The position numbers were made by a program, and so were the translations under genes. The notes under the pieces were generated by a model that searched no databases, was not told the DNA's origin, and saw only the letters and a program-made list of their open reading frames with translations. From Verrucomicrobiota bacterium (GTDB taxonomy: Bacteria > Verrucomicrobiota > Verrucomicrobiia > Chthoniobacterales > Terrimicrobiaceae): 64,000 nucleotides of DNA. Shown here one piece after another: positions 27,401 to 36,078 of the stretch (position 1 is its first letter; each line of letters opens with the position of its first letter). The DNA is taken from the NCBI GenBank assembly GCA_026398275.1, contig JAPLTF010000032.1, positions 166,731 to 230,730 on the forward strand, in the 5' to 3' direction.

Positions 27401-27808
27401 TCATGGGACACCTAACTCGTAACTCACCACTTGGATATGTGGAATATTCTTGAAGTGTTTCGGGTTTCGGGTGACGAGGGCAACTCCCCGCGTGCTGGCG
27501 CAGGCAGCAATCCACAGATCCGGATAATCCGGAGCCTTTCCCGCCCTTGCCATTTCCACCCAAAGTTCACAATACCGTTCCATCGTCCGTTGATCGAAAG
27601 CCTGGATCAAAAAACCACTGTAGAATGGTGCCAGGTCGGATAATGCAACCCCCTTGAATAAAGCGCCCCTGGAAAACTCTGCCTGCGTGATCCACGGAAC
27701 CACGAGGGAAGCATTCCCGACTTTCTCCACCAGATCCGCAATGCGCAACCGCTTCGTCCTGAACCGCCAGAGGTCGATCAGAACCGTTGTGTCGGCGATC
27801 AGCTCCAC
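27401..27808 (-). CDS. vapC: VapC-type PIN-domain toxin
   Basis: 135 residues, PIN nuclease fold. The start MELIADTTVLIDLWR holds the first catalytic Asp, TQAEFSRGAL the conserved Glu, and YPDLWIAACASTRGVALVTRN the third and fourth acidic positions. VapC toxins cleave tRNA or rRNA until bound by VapB. The start codon is GTG and overlaps the vapB stop by 10 bases. It is a close relative of the module at 30070-30689. Confidence 0.88.
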   Translation of the reverse strand: MELIADTTVLIDLWRFRTKRLRIADLVEKVGNASLVVPWITQAEFSRGALFKGVALSDLAPFYSGFLIQAFDQRTMERYCELWVEMARAGKAPDYPDLWIAACASTRGVALVTRNPKHFKNIPHIQVVSYELGVP

Positions 27809-28023
27809 GTGGCGGAGAGTTTGTGGCGAGTCGAATGGACCATCCGCTCCAAATCCTCAAAATCCGCATCCGAAAGTTCCGGAAGCGACTGCGCCGCCTC
27901 CACCACAGCGCCGAGAGTTCCCTTGCAGGGGACCATCCGCTCGACGACCTCGGAGAATGTTCCGCCGGTTTTCCAAGAGAGCAACCGTTGGTAAGCGGAT
28001 TCTGTTAATGAGATCGTCTTCAC
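27799..28023 (-). CDS. vapB: VapB-type antitoxin (COG1753-like)
   Basis: 74 residues from a GTG. KTISLTESAYQRLLSWK followed by a charged C-terminal helix matches the COG1753/DUF217 antitoxins paired with PIN toxins. The frame opens at 28062, but a promoter covers that stretch. The GTG at 28023 gives the same N-terminus as the related antitoxin at 30070 (KTITLDDEAYARL). Confidence 0.82.
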   Translation of the reverse strand: MKTISLTESAYQRLLSWKTGGTFSEVVERMVPCKGTLGAVVEAAQSLPELSDADFEDLERMVHSTRHKLSATWS

Positions 28024-28029
28024 ATGGCT

Positions 28030-28058
28030 CGTGTAACACAGAGCACAGCCTGTGTCAA
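28030..28058 (-). promoter_or_regulatory. vapB promoter and operator
   Basis: On the minus strand: a perfect TTGACA (28058-28053), 17 bases, then TACACG (28035-28030), six bases before the GTG. The spacer contains the inverted repeat ACACAG, eight bases, CTGTGT (28036-28055), a likely autoregulatory operator. The implied transcript has virtually no leader. Confidence 0.55.
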
Positions 28059-28072
28059 ACATTCATTTCGAG

Positions 28073-28137
28073 CCGGCCAACGGCCGGACATGTTCACGAT
28101 TTTATTGCCACAAAGAGGCGCAAAGGTTCACGAAAAC
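28073..28137. repeat. Dispersed repeat A, central hairpin plus one arm
   Basis: The hairpin CCGGCC-AAC-GGCCGG at 28073-28087 is followed by an arm beginning TTATTGCCACAAAGAGGCG. It occupies most of the gap between vapB and the GT2 gene ending at 28196. Confidence 0.7.
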
Positions 28138-28195
28138 CAATCAGGAACAATAAACGCGCCTGCGGCCCCCCTTCTTTACCCTTAACCCTGCGCGG

Positions 28196-29116
28196 CTATT
28201 CCTCCAGCACTTTTGGCTCGACTCCTATCCAATCCGGAAGAGGGCGGCGGACGGCGAGCGAATAAAGGAACGACCTCCAGTGCCGGACTCCTTCCGCCTT
28301 GGCCAGTTTTCGTAGCGGCGGGATGATTTCCGGGCAGCGCCGCCACACCGCCTCGTCGAGCGCCCATCGGAAAAATTCTGCATCGGATGGCATCCAACTG
28401 GTATCGACCTCGCGCTTGGCCAACCAGCCCCGGAGATCACGTTGCGCGCGCTGGCCGCGGAAAATTCTCTTGGCGTGCTGCGAGCCGTGCGAAACCGGCC
28501 GCCAGGTTTTGTCCAGGACGACGGAATCACAAAAAGCCACGCGCTCCAGGCATCCGCATTTTGCCCAGTAATCCCGGTCTTCCATCGGCTCGTAGCCGGA
28601 GACAAATCCCCCGACCCTCGGGTGGAGATCTGCACGGACCACCGCGGACCCCGGGGTGATGATCGCTCCCCGCTTCAGCGTTTGCTTTGCGGGAAACGGG
28701 GGATCTCCCGCCGCAAAATTGAACCCGTTCAGTCGCGCCAGTTGTCCCGGTTGCGCGCGTTCGGTCACCATTCCGTATGCGACCCCGGCGCTCTCCTTCT
28801 CGGCCCGCTCCACGAGCCATTCCGTGGCCTGAGGGATCAGAATGTCGTCAGCATCGAGAAACAAAACCCATTTCCCGCCCGCGATTTTGGCACCGATATT
28901 CCGGGCTCGCGAAACCCCTCCATTGGCGACTTTGACAAACCGGACCGACTCGGAAAAATCCCCGCAGACATCTCCCGTCCGGTCAGTGCTCCCATCATCA
29001 ACGACAATGATCTCCGCAGGTCGCCGGGTCTGGGCCAGGCAGCTTTCCAACGTGGCGCGGATCCAGCCGGCACAGTTGAATGCCGGAATGATGATGGAAA
29101 TGTTTCCCTCGCTCAC
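28196..29116 (-). CDS. Glycosyltransferase family 2
   Basis: 306 residues. ISIIIPAFNCAGWIRATLESC, VDDGSTDRTGDV and VLFLDADDILIP (DxD) are standard GT2 motifs. The start is GTG at 29116, three bases after the stop of the exostosin-like gene, so the two are surely one transcript. Confidence 0.87.
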   Translation of the reverse strand: MSEGNISIIIPAFNCAGWIRATLESCLAQTRRPAEIIVVDDGSTDRTGDVCGDFSESVRFVKVANGGVSRARNIGAKIAGGKWVLFLDADDILIPQATEWLVERAEKESAGVAYGMVTERAQPGQLARLNGFNFAAGDPPFPAKQTLKRGAIITPGSAVVRADLHPRVGGFVSGYEPMEDRDYWAKCGCLERVAFCDSVVLDKTWRPVSHGSQHAKRIFRGQRAQRDLRGWLAKREVDTSWMPSDAEFFRWALDEAVWRRCPEIIPPLRKLAKAEGVRHWRSFLYSLAVRRPLPDWIGVEPKVLEE

Positions 29117-29119
29117 GTT

Positions 29120-30025
29120 TCAGTTCTTCCGTTTCAGCCTTCTTTTCATCATGCCCACGCCGTAGGAAAATGCCTCCGCCGTCCACTCACCCCGCCCAAG
29201 CATCTCATTTCCCGCCAGTTGATTCGCCGCGTCCCGGATTTTATCATTCCAGAATTCAGAGGTCATCAGTGGATGAATGTCCGGAGGCTTGGGGCGCTTC
29301 TCAAACGCCGCCTCCAGGAATTTCTTTGTGACCTGACGGAAGTCCTCCACGAAAAGAACCGGAAGTTCTGAGAATGGCTCGATCGCCTGAGAACGAAGCA
29401 CCACAGGAACCGCCCCAGCCAGCAATGCCTCCCACATGCGATGGGTGTCCACCCCGTTGCCGGGCGGGCAAAGCACGAAACGATGCCGGACCAGGTCGTC
29501 GAGAAAATCGGCGTTCGCCCCGCCGCGCTCGCCGGGTGGTTGAAAGGTGATCCAATCGCTGGATTTTGACCGGCTTTGAAAATCCTCGAATGCCGGCTGC
29601 CTCACACGCGGATTTGTGTCGGGCCGGAAATTCACATAAAGCCATCGGTCGCGGGGGATTCCCGCCGATCTGCGATCCAGGATATCCGCCGCGCGCAAAG
29701 TCACCGTCGATCGTGGGGAACCCAGTCCGAGAGGGATCGCGGTCACCCGCCGGTGGGGCGATGTCACATTCGTCGCGAACCACCAGACCACATTGGCCGG
29801 AAGAAACTTTTGCCGGAATGCATCGCACGGAAGATCCCCCTCACCGGTCACCAGGACGATTTTTTTTCGTGTCAGCCGAAGCCGCTCGAAGAACCGAAGC
29901 ACCTCGTCAATTTTGCAGAAGACGACCTCGCCCGCCCGGAAACCCTCATCGCCACGCGGACCTTCGTCGCACCAGAAAGCCCTGTCGCACCACTCTTTCC
30001 AGGAATCGGTTGTAACAAAATTCAT
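29120..30025 (-). CDS. Exostosin-like glycosyltransferase
   Basis: 301 residues. RFVLCPPGNGVDTHRMWEAL followed by LAGAVPVVL is the signature of the exostosin/GT47-like C-terminal domain. VTAIPLGLGSPR before it is the usual inner motif. It begins with an ATG at 30025, divergent from vapB at 30070. The enzyme probably adds a sugar from a nucleotide donor. Confidence 0.72.
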   Translation of the reverse strand: MNFVTTDSWKEWCDRAFWCDEGPRGDEGFRAGEVVFCKIDEVLRFFERLRLTRKKIVLVTGEGDLPCDAFRQKFLPANVVWWFATNVTSPHRRVTAIPLGLGSPRSTVTLRAADILDRRSAGIPRDRWLYVNFRPDTNPRVRQPAFEDFQSRSKSSDWITFQPPGERGGANADFLDDLVRHRFVLCPPGNGVDTHRMWEALLAGAVPVVLRSQAIEPFSELPVLFVEDFRQVTKKFLEAAFEKRPKPPDIHPLMTSEFWNDKIRDAANQLAGNEMLGRGEWTAEAFSYGVGMMKRRLKRKN

Positions 30026-30034
30026 GTTAAAATC

Positions 30035-30066
30035 TTGATTCGCGCTGCTGTTCGTGTATGCACGAA
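30035..30066 (+). promoter_or_regulatory. vapB promoter and palindromic operator
   Basis: TTGATT (30035-30040), 16 bases, TATGCA (30057-30062), then seven bases to the ATG at 30070. The perfect palindrome TTCGTG-TATG-CACGAA (30051-30066) covers the -10 box, as expected for autorepression by a VapBC complex. Confidence 0.5.
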
Positions 30067-30069
30067 TGC

Positions 30070-30300
30070 ATGAAAACCATCACGCTCGATGACGAGGCCT
30101 ACGCCCGGCTCAAGGTGTGGAAGCGGGATTCGAAGGAGTCTTTTTCCCATGTCGTGAAGCGGATCATCCCGGAGCCCGGAACGCTCGGGGCCTTTTTGAC
30201 TTTCATTGAGGCGAACGATACCGCGCACCTTCCGGGAAACGAAGTGATGGATGCGGCTGTGAACACCCGGTCCGCGAAGAAAGCCGATCCATGGAACTGA
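30070..30300 (+). CDS. vapB: VapB-type antitoxin (COG1753-like)
   Basis: 76 residues, same family as the antitoxin at 27799: KTITLDDEAYARLKVWKRD, then HVVKRIIPEPGTLGAF. The ATG at 30070 (not 30058) matches the paralogue and lies just behind the promoter. It overlaps vapC by 10 bases. This pair is on the plus strand against the direction of the glycan genes, which supports independent insertion. Confidence 0.82.
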   Translation: MKTITLDDEAYARLKVWKRDSKESFSHVVKRIIPEPGTLGAFLTFIEANDTAHLPGNEVMDAAVNTRSAKKADPWN

Positions 30301-30689
30301 TTGCGGACACAAGTTTTTTGGTCGGCCTCTGGAGAGGGCAGGCTTGGGCTCAGTCATTTGCCAGGGCCAATTCCTCCCGATCGCTCGGCCTGCCGTGGAT
30401 CGTCCAAGGCGAATTCTGGCACGGGGCCATTCGCGCGGGACACGATCCCGGGAAGGTGCGTGATTTTTTGTCGATTGGGGTTTCGCTGGACGACGCGGAG
30501 CCGGTTGTCCCGGCTTACGCTCGGATTTGTGCGGCGCTTCAGGATTCGCCCGGATACCGGACCATCGGGCAGAACGACCTGTGGATTGCCGCCGTGGCGG
30601 TCACGTTTGCCCTGCCGCTCGTGACCAAAAACTTCCGGCACTTCGGCCAGATCGAGGGTTTGCGGGTCGAGGCCCTGCAGGAACCCTGA
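30291..30689 (+). CDS. vapC: VapC-type PIN-domain toxin
   Basis: 132 residues. MELIADTSFLVGLWRG carries the first Asp, IVQGEFWHG the conserved Glu, and TIGQNDLWIAAVA the later acidic residues of the PIN active site. It is clearly homologous to the toxin at 27401. The ORF is complete, and a repeat A arm begins 28 bases after its stop. Confidence 0.88.
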   Translation: MELIADTSFLVGLWRGQAWAQSFARANSSRSLGLPWIVQGEFWHGAIRAGHDPGKVRDFLSIGVSLDDAEPVVPAYARICAALQDSPGYRTIGQNDLWIAAVAVTFALPLVTKNFRHFGQIEGLRVEALQEP

Positions 30690-30716
30690 CAGGCACGCGA
30701 TTTTTCGGCCGTCTGT

Positions 30717-30752
30717 TTTTTTCGTGTCTTTTCGCGCCTCTTTGTGGCCAGT
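30717..30752. repeat. Dispersed repeat A, single arm
   Basis: TTTTTTCGTGTCTTTTCGCG followed by CCTCTTTGTGGCCA. It lies between vapC and the methyltransferase start at 30769. Confidence 0.65.
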
Positions 30753-30768
30753 TTCTTTACTGACCCAC

Positions 30769-31587
30769 ATGCGATTTCTCATCCCATTACCTGCACGCCG
30801 GCTTCTCGGAGGCTGGTGGCATGAATTTCAGACCCGCTCAAAAATGAACGCGCTGCTGAAAAGCCTGCAGGGGTCGGGAACAAAGTGCAATGTGTGCGGA
30901 TGGGAGGGTCGCGCCTTCACCGACGACCAGTGGCATCCGGGAACGATCTGCCCGCTCTGCGGCAGCCAGGTCCGGCATCGGATGCTCGCCGCCGCGCTGG
31001 ACGGCCAGGCGGACATCCCGGGTCTCGATGAAAAGTCCGTGCTCACCGGAAAGGCGATCCTGCATTTTGCTCCCGAACGTCAGCTCCGGGACCGGGTCTC
31101 CCGCTCCGCCGGAAAATATGTGACCGCCGACTACGACCGCGGGGACTGCGACCTGAAGCTCGACATCAGCGCCATGCCTTCCGTGCAGGACCGATCGTTC
31201 GATGTGGTCATCTCCTGCGACGTTCTGGAACACGTCCCGGATGACCTCGCCGCCATGCGCGAAATCCGCAGGATACTCCGCCCCGGCGGCACCGCCATTC
31301 TCACCGTCCCGCAGATGGATCCGCCGGCCCACACGGACGAGGATCCCAGCGTCCTCTCGGAATCCGGGAGAGAAATCCGGTTCGGCCAAAAAGATCATGT
31401 CCGCATGTATGGGGACGATTTTGTCGATCGCCTTCGAGCGACAGGCTTTGAGGTGGATGTCCTGACATCCGAACATTTTTCCGTCAACGAAGCCGGCCGA
31501 ATGGTGCTCGCCCCTCCTGTCAAATCCCCGAGCCCGTTGGCGACCAACTGCCGCAGGATCTACTTCGCCCGCAAGCCCTCCGGTTAA
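30769..31587 (+). CDS. SAM methyltransferase with N-terminal zinc-ribbon-like motif
   Basis: 272 residues. Four cysteines in CNVCGW and CPLCGS (about residues 40-66) form a likely zinc ribbon. The methyltransferase core has VTADYDRGDCDLKLDI and VISCDVLEHVPDDLAAMREI followed by RILRPGGTAILTVP, typical of Methyltransf_11. It probably methylates a glycan end or a lipid carrier. The ATG at 30769 is used because the frame before it lies in a repeat. The stop overlaps that of the converging 2,3-dehydratase by four bases. Confidence 0.78.
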   Translation: MRFLIPLPARRLLGGWWHEFQTRSKMNALLKSLQGSGTKCNVCGWEGRAFTDDQWHPGTICPLCGSQVRHRMLAAALDGQADIPGLDEKSVLTGKAILHFAPERQLRDRVSRSAGKYVTADYDRGDCDLKLDISAMPSVQDRSFDVVISCDVLEHVPDDLAAMREIRRILRPGGTAILTVPQMDPPAHTDEDPSVLSESGREIRFGQKDHVRMYGDDFVDRLRATGFEVDVLTSEHFSVNEAGRMVLAPPVKSPSPLATNCRRIYFARKPSG

Positions 31588-32876
31588 ATTTCCACCCCGA
31601 GCAGCATCGAGCTGATCGCCCGGAGCTGGATCGAGGAAACCTGCGATTGACCGAGCAGGAACTTCAGTTCGGCCACAGAAACCCACACGCCATCCACCGG
31701 GGCAGTGCCCCCGCCGACCTCGATGACTTCGTAGGAATTTGTGTCCTGAAAAAATCTTCCGCCCTCATCGCATTCCTCGGTGCGTGCGAGAATTCGGAAC
31801 GATGCGGTCTGCCCGTCAAACCGCTCTTCGACCCCGCCAGCCGGCCGTCCAGGATAGCGGAGGTAGCTTGCGCAGACGGCGGCACCTTTTGGGAAGCCTC
31901 GCTCGTGGCTGGTGCGCACAAGCACCTCGACGATTCCCATGTTTTTTCGCAGGAAAAGAACAACCCGTCCGGGCGAGTGGCTGTTGACCAGGGGCTGGAC
32001 CCACGACGTGACCTCGCGGCTGGTGGTTTGCGTTTCAAAAAACTCCACGGAATACCCATCGACCGGATCCTTTTCAAACAATCCCCATTCGTTCCACTTC
32101 CAGTTTTCAAGGGCCTTCACCGGAACAAACCCTCGGAACCGTGAGCTCCCGTCAAGCGATGCCAGGATCTGGCCGACAACGTCCGGGCGGATCGTCTCCC
32201 GCAGGCTCTTCCGGATGGCGGGGGATGCGGGCTCGATGCAGAAGCCCGTTCCGGTGGCTGTCCATGGCGCAAGGGCAAGCAATGCGCGGAGGTCCATGTC
32301 TAAATAATAGCTTTCCAGAACAGCCAACCGGAGCTCCGCTGCCGACACCCAGACCAGCGTCCCCTCGGCCGGCAAATCCGGGGAAACCTCAATCACCGCG
32401 GAGCGTTTGACCTTCATCAGGTAGCGCTCGCCGAGATCGAACTGCGCGGATTCGCAGTGCGGCACGGCATCGGCTTTGTAGGTTGTAAAATAGTCGATGT
32501 GAGGAGTCGGATGCCCGCCATGAACCCTGAGGTAATTGGCGAGCGTGGACTGCACGGTGGGCGCTAGCTGGGCTCCGTTCACGAGGCCGGGCTCGACGCG
32601 GGTCTGCAAAAGAAATCCCGCCCCCGAGTCGTCCATCTTTCCGAGCAGGCCGGCGATGGCGGACTGCGGCTGGTAGAGAAGGACCGCATCCGGCGCCCCG
32701 TCGAAGCGTGCGCCGACGACGCTGAAGAAACCCCTGCTTTTGTGGATGATCGCACCATCATCCAATGCCCAGGCTTCTCCCGCTTTTAAAGCCACCTTTC
32801 TGGTGGAAAATCCTTCGAGGGCTGCGCGGAGTCTGGCTCGGGTCGTTGTGTCTGTCATAAAATTGTTCAAGGCCAT
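31584..32876 (-). CDS. NDP-hexose 2,3-dehydratase family protein (EvaA/TylX3-like)
   Basis: 430 residues made of two similar halves. LLQTRVEPGLVNGAQLAPTV and then STLANYLRVHGG are hallmark residues of the NDP-hexose 2,3-dehydratases of antibiotic deoxysugar pathways. The second half has the matching KNMGIVEVLVRTSHERGF. The enzyme removes water from an NDP-4-keto-6-deoxyhexose to start 2-deoxygenation. The partners expected upstream (RmlA, RmlB) and the 3-ketoreductase are absent from the window. The ATG at 32876 starts 11 bases after the GT61 gene; ATG 32858 is an alternative. Confidence 0.82.
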   Translation of the reverse strand: MALNNFMTDTTTRARLRAALEGFSTRKVALKAGEAWALDDGAIIHKSRGFFSVVGARFDGAPDAVLLYQPQSAIAGLLGKMDDSGAGFLLQTRVEPGLVNGAQLAPTVQSTLANYLRVHGGHPTPHIDYFTTYKADAVPHCESAQFDLGERYLMKVKRSAVIEVSPDLPAEGTLVWVSAAELRLAVLESYYLDMDLRALLALAPWTATGTGFCIEPASPAIRKSLRETIRPDVVGQILASLDGSSRFRGFVPVKALENWKWNEWGLFEKDPVDGYSVEFFETQTTSREVTSWVQPLVNSHSPGRVVLFLRKNMGIVEVLVRTSHERGFPKGAAVCASYLRYPGRPAGGVEERFDGQTASFRILARTEECDEGGRFFQDTNSYEVIEVGGGTAPVDGVWVSVAELKFLLGQSQVSSIQLRAISSMLLGVEI

Positions 32877-32887
32877 CAGGGGAGCGT

Positions 32888-34033
32888 CTATTCTGCCCCT
32901 CTCGCTGCAGCACTCCCCGCCCCGCCGTGTGAGCCCAGAGCCGCCGAAAGCTCCGCGATAGAAATTCGGTGGTCCGTTGTCCGGATCGCGATATGCCGCT
33001 CCACTCCGTTGGCGAGGCTCAGCTTCACTGCGGTCGGGGACCAGAAATTTTCGCTGACCAGCTCGATCACGACTTTGGGCCGCCCCCACATAAGGTTCAG
33101 CATGGCCGCGCCCCAGCAACCCACGACGACATCCGCGCCTGCAATCCGGCTGCGAATCACATCATTGTCCATTTCGTGCGGATAAAGAATGTCAAACCCC
33201 TCCGACCCCAGATACGTGGCCACTTCCTTCTCGTTGGCAATGGCCCTCGGTTTTTTCACGTTCTCGGAAACCGCTCCCAGTCGCGAGAGAAACACGCGCT
33301 TCGGCGATCCGGCTGCGGGTTTGACCGGAAATCTCTCCCGCATCTTCAGGATGTTGGCCTCCTCGAAGTTATTGAAGACCTGGCACGGGCCGATCACCTC
33401 GAGGCTTCGCACCCGAAGTCCGTCGGAAGGAATGTTCTGGCATTTGAAGCCCAGCAAATCGCTGTCTCTCCCGGCATGCTTCGAAATGAAATCGCAATCG
33501 CAGAGGACGGTGCGTCCAGGACGCGCAGGAACCCAGGCCATCGGCATCAGAAATTCCAAAAAGTAGTCACCCCACGTCCCCTCGTTGATGAGCTGCCTGG
33601 AGACGATTGTCGCCGAATCCATGACGGCCCGGGGCCCCTTCGGAAAGTGATACTCCCGCGCCGCAGCCAGGAGTTGGCTCGGGTTGATCCGGCGGTAAAC
33701 GGGGGAGCTGCGGTGGATCGCGCCCTGCTGGATGATTGTTCCGTCGCCCAGCACGGTCGCGTCCGCGAGGCGGAGGATTTTTACACCGGCATCCGCCCTC
33801 CTCAACAAAGCGATGTCGGGGCAAGCCTTCAGCAGGCGGGGATCAATGGAAAATGAAGTCGGCAATCCAACCGGCTGGCTGGCGCGCTCCAGATCCTCGG
33901 CAAGCGAATGCTCCCGCAAAATGCGGGGAACCGGCGCATACAAAAACCTCAGGGCAAATGCCGGCAGGCGGGCGTGAAATGCTTCCACCGCAGCCTGCAG
34001 GACGGCGAGCGCGCTGACAGGCCGCAACCTCAT
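32888..34033 (-). CDS. Glycosyltransferase family 61 (DUF563)
   Basis: 381 residues. The C-terminal domain has VFLSRLGAVSENVKKPRAIA and then NEKEVATYLGSEGFDILYP and VVVGCWGAAMLNLMW, the DUF563/GT61 signature. A TTG start at 34084 would overlap the upstream gene; the ATG at 34033 has a purine-rich GGGGGGAGG just before it. It should transfer xylose or a similar sugar, as known GT61 enzymes do, but the substrate cannot be read here. Confidence 0.8.
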   Translation of the reverse strand: MRLRPVSALAVLQAAVEAFHARLPAFALRFLYAPVPRILREHSLAEDLERASQPVGLPTSFSIDPRLLKACPDIALLRRADAGVKILRLADATVLGDGTIIQQGAIHRSSPVYRRINPSQLLAAAREYHFPKGPRAVMDSATIVSRQLINEGTWGDYFLEFLMPMAWVPARPGRTVLCDCDFISKHAGRDSDLLGFKCQNIPSDGLRVRSLEVIGPCQVFNNFEEANILKMRERFPVKPAAGSPKRVFLSRLGAVSENVKKPRAIANEKEVATYLGSEGFDILYPHEMDNDVIRSRIAGADVVVGCWGAAMLNLMWGRPKVVIELVSENFWSPTAVKLSLANGVERHIAIRTTDHRISIAELSAALGSHGGAGSAAARGAE

Positions 34034-34065
34034 CGGCCTCCCCCCATCAATCCTCCCCCATAAGT

Positions 34066-34755
34066 CTAAAGATAAGCCAGACAATCGTCCTGATTGACAA
34101 AGATGTTGTAGCCCTTGGAAACCAGCATTCCGAGAATCTCCTCGAGGTCTTCCCGCTTGTGAACCTGGTGGCTCAATCGGTGCTCAAAGTGGATGATATT
34201 TGGCCGGATTCTGCTGAAATCCAGGCTCCTGACGATCTCGATATCGCATCCTTCGGCATCGATTTGGAGCAGGTCGAGCGAGTCGATCTTATGGTCCGCC
34301 AAAAGCTTCATCAGCGGGAGGCAAGGGACCTTCTCCGCAAGCATCGCATCATCAGGGGTCCCACTCCGGCGGTGATGGCCCTCCTGCAAGGAGGCGATGC
34401 CCTGCCGCCACTTCGGCAGCTCGCGGCGCGCGGGATCCACGCGGTAGATCGTCGTCGTCCCCTCCTCGGCCGAAATGGCCGCGTTGACGAATTTCAAATT
34501 CGGACAGTCGCGGTAGTTTTCCACAAGCTCATCAAAATAATCTTTGACCGGTTCGACCAGGATCCCCCGCCACTGGTAGTAGCGGACATAGCTGTTGATC
34601 GGGTCGTGCTGCTTGCCGTCGTTGGCTCCGATCTGGACAAACTGGAACCCGGGGTGATGGTGGCGGCGGATGATGGCATCCAGCGGATGCAGTTCCGTGG
34701 TTCTCGAAATGCGGAAGCCGAGTTTTTCCAGGGCGCGATTTGTCAGGCTTCTCAT
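34066..34755 (-). CDS. FkbM-family methyltransferase
   Basis: 229 residues. FQFVQIGANDGKQHDP is motif I, RGILVEPVKDYFDEL motif II, and LDLLQIDAEGCDIEIVRSLD the characteristic FkbM core with its DxEG. The C-terminal NIIHFEHRLSH also fits. FkbM proteins O-methylate sugars or other hydroxyls. The ATG at 34755 is chosen; earlier codons look non-coding. Confidence 0.85.
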   Translation of the reverse strand: MRSLTNRALEKLGFRISRTTELHPLDAIIRRHHHPGFQFVQIGANDGKQHDPINSYVRYYQWRGILVEPVKDYFDELVENYRDCPNLKFVNAAISAEEGTTTIYRVDPARRELPKWRQGIASLQEGHHRRSGTPDDAMLAEKVPCLPLMKLLADHKIDSLDLLQIDAEGCDIEIVRSLDFSRIRPNIIHFEHRLSHQVHKREDLEEILGMLVSKGYNIFVNQDDCLAYL

Positions 34756-34863
34756 TTGAATCGTGAGTGTGTTTTCATTTTGTCCGGCCCCGGAAGATTT
34801 GCGCCGGCGCGCACAAGTGCTCTTTGGAAATGCATGCCTTTGCAAGCACGCTTTCGGTGAGCC

Positions 34864-35772
34864 TCAATCGTGAGACAGGGAACAGCGGAATTCCTCATCC
34901 CATCGAATGCCGGCCTCGAACCGGGAAAAGATGCCGGCAACCCTCCGGCGGGATTCCTCCTCGGTTCTGCACCAGAAGCTCGATGCGTCAACGCGATGAT
35001 AGTATGAAGTGCCTGGCAGAACCCGGAGGTAACGCCCTTGCGACAGCCAATGGTAATTGACCACCATCACGTCTGCCACGTCGCTTGCGATCGGCCCCAT
35101 CTGCCTGACCGACCGCACGTAGGAATCCCGGTGCACGAGGTAGTTCCCGTCGTTGATGATGTAGATTCGCCGGAGCGACCCGGAAACCGTAAGGTCCGCG
35201 GCCATGTCGAATCCAATCTTCAGACCCGCAAACTCGTGAAACGGAAAATACGGAAAGGCCCAGTCGGCACAATAAAACGTGTCGGGTGAGGGCTCCTCCA
35301 GTGCGGCGAGCGCATCAAGAAAGTGGGTGAAGGCCGTATTGTCGCTGTCAAGGATGAGCACCCATTCCGATGCCGACAGCTCGGCGCACTCGAGCTTTGT
35401 AAGCAGCGCCCCACGGTTCTCCTCCCTGCGGTGGATCTTGACCCGCCCGGAGGTGTCGAGACCGCGCACACATTCGGTGAGCGCGAAAAATTCCTCAGCC
35501 GAGGATCCATCATCCACAATCACAACCTCCGCCACCGCAGGATGTGAAAGCAGATTGCACAGCGGGCGGTAGATCCGCTCTCCACGATTGTAATGCGGAA
35601 TCCCAACGGAGAAGCGCAGCCCGGCTTTTCCGCCTGACCGACTGCTTTCCGCCTGTCGCCGGACATTCGCGGGCGTGCAGATCTTCGAGTCGAAAAATCC
35701 TGCAACCTTTCCGAGAAGCCACTTGCCGGACGAAGAGCGGATCGCCTGCGATTGAAAAGAGGTCTTAACCAC
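34864..35772 (-). CDS. Glycosyltransferase family 2
   Basis: 302 residues. FSVGIPHYNRGERIYRPL, VIVDDGSSAEEFF and WVLILDSDNTAF (DSD in place of DxD) mark a GT-A fold. The GTG start at 35772 lies inside a copy of dispersed repeat B, whose GTGGTTAAG supplies the first codons. The true start may therefore be a later codon; the homologous part begins only at residue ~52. Confidence 0.78.
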   Translation of the reverse strand: MVKTSFQSQAIRSSSGKWLLGKVAGFFDSKICTPANVRRQAESSRSGGKAGLRFSVGIPHYNRGERIYRPLCNLLSHPAVAEVVIVDDGSSAEEFFALTECVRGLDTSGRVKIHRREENRGALLTKLECAELSASEWVLILDSDNTAFTHFLDALAALEEPSPDTFYCADWAFPYFPFHEFAGLKIGFDMAADLTVSGSLRRIYIINDGNYLVHRDSYVRSVRQMGPIASDVADVMVVNYHWLSQGRYLRVLPGTSYYHRVDASSFWCRTEEESRRRVAGIFSRFEAGIRWDEEFRCSLSHD

Positions 35773-35799
35773 GGATTATTCGGATTTTCACGGACAAAT
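35764..35799. repeat. Dispersed repeat B, reverse copy
   Basis: TTAACCACGGATTATTCGGA and TTTTCACGG, a diverged reverse copy of the ATCCGTG repeat. It covers the GTG start of the GT2 gene. It is the left end of the 302-base gap 35773-36074, which otherwise holds only repeat A copies. Confidence 0.6.
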
Positions 35800-35892
35800 T
35801 ATCGATGCTTTGTGCAGAGGGAATGGATCATGGCCAGAAAACGGCACAAGGAGTCGGAAAAAAGATCGAGCTTCATCCTCAGGCATTCCTTT

Positions 35893-36011
35893 TCTTTTTT
35901 TGTGCATTTTCGTGCCTCTTCGTGGCCAACCCTTCTGGATTCTTCCCAGCCGCTGGCCGGATGATTTCCACCATTTTATTGCCACAAAAAGGCACAAGGA
36001 ATCGCAAAAAA
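35893..36011. repeat. Dispersed repeat A, complete element
   Basis: The fullest copy: left arm with CATTTTCGTGCCTCTTCGTG, central hairpin CCAGCCGCTGGCCGG (35946-35960), right arm with ATTGCCACAAAAAGGCACAA. The two arms are imperfect inverted repeats of each other, so the whole can fold on itself. No gene is seen in this stretch. Confidence 0.8.
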
Positions 36012-36040
36012 TGATCGCGGCACCCGTCCGTGAATTCCGG

Positions 36041-36078
36041 TTCTTTGTTCGCGCATTTTCGCGTTTCTTCGCGGCTAT
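36041..36078. repeat. Dispersed repeat A arm forming a gene end
   Basis: CATTTTCGCGTTTCTTCGCG followed by GCTATA. The TAG stop of the GT4 gene (36075-36077) is part of this arm. Confidence 0.6.

Noticed and set aside
28063..28195. Structured RNA candidate at the CCGGCC hairpin
   Set aside because: The hairpin recurs as the centre of repeat A at several sites, so it is better explained as part of the repeat.
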